From Alectoria sarmentosa (lineage: Eukaryota > Ascomycota > Lecanoromycetes > Lecanorales > Parmeliaceae): a stretch of DNA of 64,000 nucleotides. The translations under genes were made by a program, and so were the position numbers. A model generated the notes under the pieces. It was not told the origin of the DNA and did not search any database. It saw only the letters and a list, made by a program, of their open reading frames with translations. The DNA is taken from assembly GCA_009733775.1 (NCBI GenBank), contig WOGZ01000011.1:1-64000 (forward strand), in the 5' to 3' direction. Numbering within the stretch: the stretch's first letter is position 1; each line of letters starts with the position of its first letter. Positions 10,960 to 20,593 of the stretch are shown here, in pieces.

Positions 10960-12020
10960 TCTTTCCAACTCCAATTCAACAAACTCGCCTCGCCATCACA
11001 AGCTCCTGATCATCACCTCATGATGTTGAGATACTGTGATCTCTCTTCCTCATGTCTCCCTACTAGGACATCAGTACCCGTGTACCTGATGGTAATCGCA
11101 TTGAGAAGAATGTGGCGAGCGCGGCCATTTCCATCGAGAGGACGGTGAACGAGAACGAAATCAGCACATTTACGCACTGCAAGACAGAACGGATCCAGTG
11201 CGCTATGCTACTTGACATTTTCAATTTTATTGTTCGACTCCAATAGAAATTTACTCACTAGTTTTGGAACCCTTCGAGATGCTGTGAGATGAGTACCATC
11301 AGCCTTGACCTCTGCGCCCATTTGTTTTGAGCCCGGCTGGCGTACATATTTACGGTAATCACTGGTCGATTCTTTTCAAGACTTACCTTGCTTTGGGTGA
11401 GAGATGTTTCCACTCAGATTCAGTGCGTTTCTTCAATTTTATCCTCTGTTAACGGCCTTTTCCCAGTGACCAAGGCATTTTTAACAAACCGCAAAGCTCT
11501 TGCATACTGGGTCACCTTCAATCTGGTCTGCAGAATACACTGCTTGGCTTCTTGGGCATTGAATTTGGCCCCCAAGTGCTTCTCGAGCTGCACATAATAA
11601 CTGTCATTTCGTGCACGATGTCAGCCTCCTGGCCCTTGACAACTTTCAACCAATCTCATCGTCTCAGCTAATTTCAGGCCCACATTCTCGATCATGCTAG
11701 ACTCGAACATTATCTCTTGGGTGCATTGGGACCTAATACTCGCCGCTTCTTCGGGGCTATCTTTCCTGAGATCCTGAATATTATTGAGATCCGGAGGGTT
11801 TCCTTGAGTTGTTTCTGTCGCCTCAAGTCTTTTTACATACCGGATCTGTGTCGCTCATGCGAACAGTAATGGTCAATTTGTGCTCGCCTATGCCCTTCAC
11901 CCAGATCAGGTAACGTCCTGTTAATTGGCCTTGGCCTTGTTCTGCGTCTTGCCTTGCGCTACTTGCTCGATCGGCTCTCATCTTGATTCTTGCATCGAGG
12001 TCCCGCCAATAAGGCACAGG
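10960..12020 (-). pseudogene. Decayed Fic (Fido) domain protein
   Basis: Reading the minus strand gives, in order, fragments typical of Fic proteins: FESSMIENVGLKLAETMRL (about 11685-11740), ARALRFVKNALVTGKRPLTE and KIEETH (about 11430-11500), LDPFCLAVRKCADFVLVHRP, and the Fic loop HRPLDGNGRARH at about 11112-11147 followed by ILLNAITIRYTG. The core GNGR of the AMP-transfer loop HPFxxGNGR is kept, though the Pro-Phe is changed. The reading is interrupted by an in-frame TAG at about 11208-11210, by a TGA after the fragment HEEERSQYLNIMR, and by at least one frame change near 11610. Fic enzymes transfer AMP to protein hydroxyls; this copy cannot make a full product. The N-terminal limit is uncertain. 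Confidence 0.7.
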
Positions 12021-13226
12021 TTCGGCTTATGACTTGAGCAATGTGTTCAATAGTCCAGAGTAGCAGCGCTTCCTCCAGCTCTCCCACTGAATAATATCGC
12101 CGGGTGCCCTTGAACAGCTATTGGCCAAGCTGGCCATCCTCCATTGTGACCATAGCCTTAGTGCGGAGTGTTGGTCAGGAGGACCTCGGTGGTGTAATTT
12201 TCAGGTATTCTACAAGAATATCTGCATGCCGAGCACTGGTTACAGAGATGGATAGGATTACGATCGTTCAAAACTACCCAATTTTTCCCGGTTGGTGAAC
12301 AGTGTAAATTTTGGTCCAACGCGTGGTTGAAATGCCTGGCTTGAAAAAGTGGAAATCGACAGATTGCAAGCACCTGCGAGAAATCAGAATGAATTTGATT
12401 GACACAAGACTGGGGCCATGGTTAATCCTTGTCCCGATGTCACTGGCCAAAGATTCGCCTAGATAGTGGAGGTCTCTTCTTTCTTGGAAGGGGCGGCGCC
12501 GCTATTCATGAAAGATTATTGAAGGTCGCGAAGGATCCTTAGCCAAAGTGCCAAAACCCGCAATAAACAATACTCAGGGATTCACGGTGAACACCTTATA
12601 TCGAGCAGTGACCATGTATCAACGTCAGCTGCGCCACAGTTTTTAGGAAGCTTGATTCCGATTCGCGGACAGCTTTCCGCTCGAATAGGTTATGTGTTGT
12701 TAAGTCCTTGCGTGTGGCAACCTCGAGTCCGTCACTAACCTGCCCAATGATTGGCTCCCAGAAAAATCAAGCAGTGGCGCAGATTATTGTCGAGCTGCAA
12801 GCAGCCGTTGCTGCGGAGGAAGGTTTGCACTTCAGATCTATTTAAAGACCAGGACGAGGCCGAATATTATCGTGACGCTGTCGGCGGACCTTGTATGTTT
12901 ATCCGTCTTGGCGAAAAACACACACCGCCTATCGCCCTGCCTCGAAATATGTTTCATCGGTAGCACTGCCCACATATCCCATCGTAGACAGTACTCTTTC
13001 TGATATTTGAATCGTGGAGGCAAATGCGGTGGCAGTGAACGCAACCTCCTTTACATGACAATATGATCTCGAGAAATGCTCAGATTCCGTCTACCTTTGC
13101 TTCCTTTTCTCCATGTCACGCAGTGATATCTCGCTTCTCTTCATCTACCATCCTCTTCCACAGCCTATTTGAGTCATTACTGCCGCGCACTCGAAATCTC
13201 TAGCTTCCATAACCAAAGTCGTCAGA
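12021..13226. other. Intergenic, nothing recognised
   Basis: Several short open frames on both strands (for example 12751-12963 plus and 12838-13044 minus) show no domain, no splice-joined continuation and no family resemblance I can name. The last 100 bases are the leader of the membrane protein gene at 13227. Confidence 0.4.
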
Positions 13227-14171
13227 ATGTTCACTGTTGCGAGCAAGAAATGTGTCAGCATCCTCCGCTTTACGCCGATCATACTTGGATCTATCCTACT
13301 CTTCTCCTTGACCGACTTTGGCTTGGCCGTCGCCTATGCTAAACAGCTCTACAAGGCTCCGCTCGATGAGAGCAAGTGGGATTATTCCAAAGACGAGCAT
13401 TGGTCTACTGCGTGAGTGATGCCTTGGTTCCATGGTCCGCTCATTCAGGGTACATGCAATTATCTCTGGTTGTTGCATACTCCTTTGTGCTGGAAAACCA
13501 GCCCTCGATCTCTTCGCCCTTCACTCTGGCCGCTAGGTAGCCACCCACTTTCAGCTAACGAGTTGAGTAGCTGGTTTGTCCTCTACTTTGGATTCTTCCC
13601 ATTTCTCAGCTTCACTCACGCCTTCATCGATGCCGCCCTCTTCTTCTTCGCGCAGCTCAACCCAATCTGCACTCTTTTACTTTCGATTCTCGTCTTCGTC
13701 GGCTGGATCATCCAAGTCTCTTTTTGGTGTCATTGCGATTATACCCCAGACTCCGACACATGCTACCAATTCTACATCGTGGGAAATCCATACTCCGATA
13801 TGAGTGGCAGCCTGAGTGGAGTCTCTGATGGGATCACCGCTACGAAAGTGGCCTTTGGAATGATTGTGCTCACCTTGTAAGTCTCATTCCTCTGTCGATC
13901 GCTTTCACGCTATCGCCGCCTGCATGTGAGACAATTCAGAGGCGTGATCTCTGGCTTCTTGGAACTGACCGTTACTAGTTATATCGCGTACCTGGTACTG
14001 GCCACCATCGCAGTGCATGAGATGAGGAGTACGGATCATGTCAGGATAGATGATGATGAAGAGCAGGATCTTGATAATTGCTACCCTATGGAGGATAGAC
14101 AAATAGCCTCTTCTTCCTTCGAACACCTCACGAGTCTAAGCAGATTCTTGGGAGCAGGTACAGGCACGTGA
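13227..14171 (+). CDS. Small four-helix membrane protein
   Basis: Three exons, 13227-13411, 13571-13876 and 13979-14171, join in frame (AC-GC|C and TT|T junctions with GTGAGT and GTAAGT donors) to give about 227 residues. Four hydrophobic helices are visible: TPIILGSILLFSLTDFGLAV, WFVLYFGFFPFLSFTHAFID, CTLLLSILVFVGWIIQVSFW and KVAFGMIVLTLFYIAYLVLA. A loop with Cys-x-Cys and a further Cys (CHCDYTPDSDTCYQF) lies between helices 3 and 4, and the C-terminus is acidic and cytosolic-looking (DDDEEQDLD). The layout resembles MARVEL-like tetraspan proteins of fungi, but I cannot assign a named family. Probably a plasma-membrane or vesicle protein of unknown role. Confidence 0.75.
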
Positions 14172-15006
14172 GCCTATGTCGATTCAGTCCGGATTCTATA
14201 CTACTTGGGCGATACTGTGGGTAAGCTTGCACGCAAAGGCTTGTTGGAGTTGATTATTAGTACGGTCCGGGTGGACTCCCCTCAAAGGGTTGGATATTGA
14301 TGCCACGAAGCATCGAAGGTTTTTGACGAAGGACTCCGAATGAAATTACGTTTGAGAAGTCCCAATACAAGTCGCACGGACTGTGCGTCTACTTCCGAGA
14401 ACTCCATAAGCCGAATGTTGCCGCTACTACGTACATTACTGAGCCATTGAATCACTGATCGTGTTTCTCCTCTATCATTGAGATCCAACACCGTATTCAT
14501 TAGCTTATAAGCTGAAAACTCCACATCCACATAGTAGTATACCGTGATCCGCGAAATCAATGTCATAACCCTGCAATACCTCCTTTCTGCGGCAAGTAAA
14601 GGATTTTGTACGATGGGACCGATTCATTCTAGACATTATGAAGTTTTACAACGCGACTGGCAATGCATTAGAGTGAAGAACGTTTGCTGTCCCCAACGTT
14701 TATCGATGTGAGACACTACGTAGATTCAAGCCTTTTCAACACTTCATGCTTTGACCCATCTGATATCAAGCCACTGAGTTACTTCTTATTTAGATTCTCT
14801 CGGTGGAAGTGTACGTGGGTCAAACAACCCAACACTAGGACTACAGTCACAGGCGCGTCCTTCACGGAAAATCGGACGTTGTCTTGAATAATTCTCTGTG
14901 ATCTCAAATTAGTAATCAAACCAAAGAATCTCGGTATTCTCGACTTTGATATAGGACAATACGCGCACGCAAATCAAGGGCAGGAATTTGTGACACAATC
15001 ATATTT
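14172..15006. other. Intergenic, nothing recognised
   Basis: Lies between convergent genes. A 94-residue minus-strand frame (14282-14566) has no recognisable features. No repeat or RNA gene seen. Confidence 0.4.
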
Positions 15007-16002
15007 TCATAAGCCATTAAGCGCATCTTGCACCTCGAAAACATCCCCTTTATCAAAAAAATCTACCAAGATACCTTTCGGAGCCCGACCATGTTGTTTT
15101 TGGCACAAATCGACTTGAGCGTCGATACTATCGGTGCCTGTCGCAGCATTCGTTTTTCGGGCATCTCGTCTATCAGGTATATCCATACCCAGCATCAATG
15201 TATCAAGAAAATGGTTGATGATATACATGCGCTGGTAAGCTCGAGAGGGGTCTTCGGCAAGGCCACCTGGTCGATCGATGATGCATTGTGGAAAGGACGG
15301 GTCAGTCATGTCGAAGGGCGTCTCCCAGAAATATAAGAACTCAGGGAGAATATAAGGCACTATATCCAGGGCTCCGTAGTCGAGAAAAGCAACCAGTCGA
15401 GTACCATTTTCGATGAGCTCTCCAAGAGTTGGCCATGAGTCCAGAACGGACGGGTCGTGGCTCGGTCCTGGAATGTAGGCATACGGCTGGATACCGCTCG
15501 CAGTGAAGACCTCGTCAAACTCGCTGACTGGGACATTGTCGCCATTGGTAAGCAACAATGTAACCACCTCTTTCGGATGCGTATCCAGCCATGCTTTGAC
15601 CACTTCAAGGTATGATGCCAAGCTTCCTGCGTCTTTGAGGAAACAAGAAGTATGGCAGAGGCTGAGTGTTCCGAAAACGTTGCGGTGGGTCTGGCCCTGC
15701 AAAAAGCGGACGCCTGCGTCCAATTGGCCTGCCACATCGACGACTTGGTCGTCCGTCGGTAAGATACCCACGAATGCCGAATCGTGAGTCGCTATTTGGG
15801 TGATATTTGAGTACTTGCGGTCGCAAAGCTCGATGTGGCCATTGCAGCCAACTTGGGCTTGAGGATGGATGTGAATTACCATTGGTGCCAGTTCTTCCAT
15901 GAAATTAATAATTGCTATCGCCAGGATAGTAGTGCATGCTAAGCAAAGGAGAGTATAGTTGAATATGATTTTGAAGCGCACCTCGGTGTTGCGGATCCGC
16001 AT
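15007..16002 (-). CDS. PI-PLC-like (X-domain superfamily) phosphodiesterase, membrane-anchored
   Basis: Single exon, 331 residues from the ATG at 16002; the frame extends four codons to a GTG that is not a likely start. A hydrophobic segment near residues 10-30 (FNYTLLCLACTTILAIAIIN) should act as signal anchor. The mature part begins CNGHIELCDRKYSNITQIAT and continues THDSAFVGILPTDDQVVDVA, with the catalytic-type His and Asp of the PLC-like TIM-barrel, then QLDAGVRFLQGQTH, LCHTSCFLKDAGSLASYL and EVVTLLLTNGD, all typical of the large fungal group of secreted PLC-like phosphodiesterases. No Y domain, EF hand or C2 domain is present, so it is not a signalling phospholipase C. The substrate is unknown; cleavage of a phosphodiester in lipid or GPI head groups is the family-level expectation. 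Intact. Confidence 0.88.
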   Translation of the reverse strand: MRIRNTEVRFKIIFNYTLLCLACTTILAIAIINFMEELAPMVIHIHPQAQVGCNGHIELCDRKYSNITQIATHDSAFVGILPTDDQVVDVAGQLDAGVRFLQGQTHRNVFGTLSLCHTSCFLKDAGSLASYLEVVKAWLDTHPKEVVTLLLTNGDNVPVSEFDEVFTASGIQPYAYIPGPSHDPSVLDSWPTLGELIENGTRLVAFLDYGALDIVPYILPEFLYFWETPFDMTDPSFPQCIIDRPGGLAEDPSRAYQRMYIINHFLDTLMLGMDIPDRRDARKTNAATGTDSIDAQVDLCQKQHGRAPKGILVDFFDKGDVFEVQDALNGL

Positions 16003-17267
16003 TTTTCTGCGCACCCTGAGTGAGAATGAATGTGATTGTGATGGTAGCTGTTGACAAGTTTGGCGGGTTCCACAATGCCCTTATGCTTGAGCCGTATTGT
16101 TTCTCCAGAATGAAAGGCATTGAAAACAAAACAACCTAAACGTTGTCTGTCTCTACAACGGCTTTCAGCCCCAGACAATGCTGGTTTAGCAGCTGTATAC
16201 TACCAGCATTGTTCTGCTAAACAACCTTCCTGAAAGAGCAACAATGCAATTTTGACTTTTGTTAGGTCCATATAATCTTCACATAAGCCGTTGCGGACCT
16301 CAACACAATGGTATTCTCTGAATACTTTGTGTGGAAGTCAGCGCTATACGATCGCATCTTTGAATATTCATTTCCTCTTCCCTGTGGTAAAAGCGCTAGA
16401 CCAAGAAAGGTTCCAGTCTACAAGTAGTTCACATCTACTAATAGTCACGGTTCCATGTCAGTAATCGAGATGATAAACAGAGTTAGTCCCAAAACAGAGG
16501 CTCTTGCCTTTATTGCCGACATGAATATTCTATGCTTCCCCCACTCGTTACCACGAGAACGAAGTCAAAGAAGCAAGACTTCAACTTCAAATCTCCGAAC
16601 ACTTTACGTCCCGTTACCCTATGTAAACCAGGCAAAGAGCATCTCGAGAAGTCATCTCAAGTTGGCAATGTTGATCTAACGAGTGTCTTTGCAGGACTCT
16701 TCACTAGCCATAACGGGGAGATTACGAGCAGAGAGCGAGCAATAACAGCTCAATGAGAGCTACCCGCGGGAACTGGGTGGCCAGAACTTTCTCCGATAGA
16801 TCCAAGACAGCCGTTGAGATTGTCGGTATCTTGTAGGAAAACATCGCTTTTTTGGGCCTAAGTGATTCGAAAGCATTACATAACTAGAAAGTCCGAACCA
16901 TGTCTTGAATGCTGACACATTAGGAATGATCGTTTCGCCCCTATCCAGAGGATTAGAGGTAGCGGATTATTTCACAATTGAGCACATGAGTCCTCCTTGG
17001 AAAGATTACAGACAAGGATATTACCTTGTTCCCCGTGCGCGTTATCATTTCGATTGCAGACAGGATTCCCTAGTATTGAAGGTAGAAAAAGGAAATCCAG
17101 AGGTTGGAAATTGTCTGCCAAATCCGAAATGGTCCTTGTGTGTGAACGCTGTGGGGTGATGGTCCATGCCCCTGGAGCTATCGTACCCTTGAAATCTCTT
17201 GCTCGTATTCATCATGTAATATAAATACGTCGCACATTGCCTGCATGAAGGCCTCTGCAGTCTAGGA
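16003..17267. other. Intergenic, nothing recognised
   Basis: Upstream flank of the phosphodiesterase gene followed by sequence with short, unrelated open frames only. A short inverted match (AGCATTGTTCTGCTAAAC near 16205 and GCTGGTTTAGCAG near 16180) is visible but is too small to interpret. Confidence 0.4.
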
Positions 17268-17923
17268 TCAGAACCCAAGCACGCCAGCAACACCCTTGCC
17301 ACCGTCCAGGTCGTCAGCTTCCTTCCTCAACACATCTGCTCTAAACTTTCTGAAGGCCGTCTCGATTCTCGCCCTACTTTCCGGATCCTTGGTTATAGTG
17401 CGACCGGTCGAGGCGCTGCCGGTGAGAAGGCCGGTTTCACCACCCAAGAAAAGCCCTCCGGCGCTAAAGAAAAAGTATGTAGCTATGTCTCCAAGATTTG
17501 TCGGCTTCAGAAGAGAAGCAATGTCCGGAATAGCTTCTATACATCCCCGGCAAAGGTAAGCTCGTGCGAGCCACAAACAAGGCGGTGAATACATGTGACA
17601 CAAGGCGTGAGACGAGCTAAGGCCGGGAAACAAATGTACGTACCCTCTCTACCATCAGCAAACTTTACATGCGTAGGCTTCTCTGCCGTACGAAAGGCAT
17701 TGAACATCTGGGTCCTGCTCCTCCTAATCCTGAAGGCAAGTAAGAGGCCTAGACCCAAGCCAAGGAGCGAACCGACGGTTGCATGGGTACCCATCTTATT
17801 GGCAGCATTCTTCAGAATGTCACGGTCAGAGTCTTGCAGGTCATGCTTGAAGTGCTCTTCGGCGAGCTTGCTTATGTCCTCGCCCGCGTTCTTGCGGAGT
17901 ACAGCGAAGGAGTCAGTGGACAT
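17268..17923 (-). CDS. Conserved fungal membrane protein of unknown function
   Basis: Two exons, 17923-17644 and 17536-17268, joined by an intron with GTACGT donor and TATAG acceptor, give 182 residues. The N-terminus (MSTDSFAVLRKNAGEDISKL) is polar and helical; a glycine-rich helix follows (VGSLLGLGLGLLLAFRIRRS), and a second hydrophobic stretch (IATYFFFSAGGLFLGGETGL) lies in exon 2 before a charged tail rich in Arg and Asp (ITKDPESRARIETAFRKFRA). The glycine-zipper style of both helices is common in small mitochondrial inner-membrane proteins, which would be a guess at location. I recognise it as a conserved ascomycete type, without a known role. Confidence 0.85.
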
Positions 17924-18426
17924 TGCGACAGGGTATCAAAGAGTTCGCTTCTTGTTCACAGGAACGAGTAGACCAATTTCGTCGAGGCCCCTAATTAAAA
18001 AAAATTATGTAGGAAATTGGAGGTAAAGAGTAGTTGTAAAGGTATTTTGAATGAAAAGAAGTAGAATGTCTTTCCGAAATTTGACGTCATTGCCGTGAAA
18101 CTTATCCGCACTATGTTGTACACTTTTACTAGCGCTCGTACTGGTCGTTTAATCTTGCCGTTCGGATTGTTTTGCGTCGTCGAGCAAAGCACCTTTATTC
18201 TGCACAACGACGAGTATGATCGAGGAAATCGCAACCTCCTGGAAACGAATTAAGGAGCGCGATAGATTTGGAATATAGTATTTGCATAGCGTGCATCCTC
18301 TGTGCTTCTATTGATTTTCTCCACCCCCCCCCCAAACGCGCCTGATCCATAGCATCCATTTTCCACCGCTTTCATAAGATCTGGACAATCACAAGAACCT
18401 TCACCAAGGCTAGTATCCTGGTAGGC
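17924..18426. other. Intergenic, nothing recognised
   Basis: Upstream flank of the two-exon membrane protein and downstream flank of the DUF7580 gene. A C-tract lies at about 18327-18336. Confidence 0.4.
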
Positions 18427-20335
18427 TCACGAGCTCCTCAGGACATCGGTATTATCTTTGTCGTACAGAATGTCGTTGAGTTGCTGAAGGGGCAAGATGA
18501 TGTCTTCATAGAAGCACTGTTGGACCTTGACATCCTCCAGGCTGAGAGGAGTTCGGAGAGTACTCAAAGTGCCTCTTACGCACCTGAGAACTACTTCAGC
18601 ATATTTGTCATTATTATTGTCCTTGATGGCGTTCTGGTTCACGAGCCGGGTGGCAATCAAGAATTCCGTGAAGCCTGGTAGATCGGGGTCGCCGCTTTCC
18701 TTAAGTGAAAGGATGGGTGCGCCAAATGAAATCTCGATCAAGGCCACCCCTAGGGCAAAGATGGCCTCGTTGGCAACACAAGCCCCTGACTGCGTGGTTA
18801 GTGGTATTTGTACATCCGTTGTCTGCTGTAGTGCTGCGGGTGATACAAAGCTTTTCGATACGTAGGTGCGACTGCTAATCTGGGCCTTCCCGCTACTACA
18901 CAAGAAGTGGATATCGTTCAGGCCCCACTTTTCTCTCAGCCACGGAGTGGCATGCAACTGCAAAACTGCCGACGCAACTGTGAGCGCCAGTTTGTACCTG
19001 TGACTGTCAGTCTCAATTATCACCATGGTTATCATGGGCAGTCCTACTTGTCTTTCACCCCTAAGCCACGTGAGCCTCTACGACGAAGGATATCGTAGAA
19101 GGAGATGATCTCCTGGGGGTCTTCTTTGCTCATGTTGTAACCCGTGGTGAAAAGATCGTGTCGAGAGACATTGTCCACAAGGTAACCAACACAGCTAGCA
19201 CCCTGTGGTAATTGGGCCAGAGCATCACACAAATTCTCGATCTGGGAAATCGGCGAGGATTGTGACTGCGTTGTGTACGTTGAAGTTTCCGCTTTCGGAA
19301 TCTTGGGTATGGTTGGAGCACTGAACGTTACGCGCTTGGCGCTGGGTGATTGCGCTTTCGCTGAGACCCCTGATCTTCTTGGGGATAAGCAAGGGAGCTA
19401 CATATATGCTTTGATTACTTACTGGTCGTCTGCGTTCATCGATGCTTGTATATTTAGATTCCGCCAATTCCACGGCAAAGATGCAGACACCTGAATGGTC
19501 GATTCCACGTCAAAGGAAAAAAGAATTCCGAATCTTATGTCAAGACCAGTCTTGGTTGCACCACCATGACATATGTCCAATCGAAGGCTAGCACGATGTG
19601 GGTGTGGGCAGCAGCAAGACCACCGCGAGTTAAGACTCTCGAAAAGTCTTCGTGCATGATCTCTAATCTCTAGCCAGTGTCTCGAATTTGCGCGCTGCTG
19701 AAGAGCCTCGCGTTCAGGAGTGACCGCAAGAATTCCCTTCGTAAATTTATCAATTCGGCTAATACTACTCCGTATATTGGCCAAGAGAGCGATAACCTTG
19801 TACGTGTCAAAGCCGCCCTTTACTCGCTTCCAGGTATTTCGAAAGAACTTTTCTCGAAGGTTTCGGTCCACTTGATTGGACTTGGAAATCCAAGGCGGCT
19901 AGTGCAATAACGTCAGCAATAGTCAGTCGGTGCGCCAGAGCAACTGACCAGCATAGTCTTCTCATCGAGCACCAACTTCCTGGTAAAGAGCTTGATCTGT
20001 CGATCCAGGTTTCTTATTACTCGAGTATAAATCTCGTAGTCGGAACCCAGTCGCTCGTGTAGCAGATGGTCAAGGTTTGGGTCTTTCCAGTCTGGCGACT
20101 CGCCTTCCAGCAGCTTGGCCGCTTGGTCATCCGGCAGGATCGGTATCAAGAGTTGTTGGCGAGAATGCCTGAAGATGGCTTGTTCCAATATAAATTCACT
20201 GACGAGGTGCTCTACCACAGCTTTGTAGTCCCACATGTCTCTGAGCGTATGCATCCCGGCAGCATAGTGCTCGAGACCCCATATCAAAAGCGGAATCGCC
20301 CCAAGAACCAATCCCACCACTTCGACTCCTGAGAT
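18427..20335 (-). CDS. DUF7580 (prion-inhibition-like) protein, start codon apparently lost
   Basis: Four exons can be joined in frame (borders about 19949, 19419 and 19050). Family features in order: SGVEVVGLVLGAIPLLIWGL at the start, YKAVVEHLVSEFILEQAIF, a basic central part, WSCCCPHPHRASLRLD, SPSAKRVTFSAPTIP, IENLCDALAQLPQGASCVGY, and the kinase-remnant-like block YKLALTVASAVLQLHATPWL ending in NEAIFALGVALIEISFGAPI. This is the usual DUF7580 arrangement, about 560 residues. The family normally begins Met-Ser-Gly, but here the codon is ATC (20333-20335) and a TGA lies just upstream, so no in-frame ATG precedes the domain. A short extra 5' exon is possible: an ATG near 20422 could splice into CTCAG|GAGTC. 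The N-terminus resembles the helical signalling domains used as death effectors beside fungal NLR genes, and the gene is head to head with one. Function unproven. Confidence 0.75.
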
Positions 20336-20593
20336 TCTGGTCGTCACTCATCAAGGCCAAGTTGCCAAGATTCATTCGAAACAGGTCGCCTGATACGTAA
20401 GCACCGCAGCCCCATCAGCCCCGCACAACCTGCATAAGGCTGCATACAATTATCTATCCAATCATGTGGGGAGCAACTAAGCTCGATCCCCACCACCGCT
20501 TAGTTATCCTATCCCGCGTGGTAACAACGACTTCCCGGCACTCTATTCTCTTCCCTCTGCTATGATTCTCCATTGCTCAGAAGAGCCTGAGCC
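20336..20593. promoter_or_regulatory. Shared upstream region of the DUF7580/NACHT pair
   Basis: Only 258 bases separate the two divergent coding regions, so promoter elements must be shared or overlap. No clear TATA box. CCCCACCACCGC and CCCCAT elements are present but unproven. Confidence 0.4.

Noticed and set aside
17595..18026. 143-codon plus-strand frame
   Set aside because: Antisense to the conserved two-exon membrane protein.
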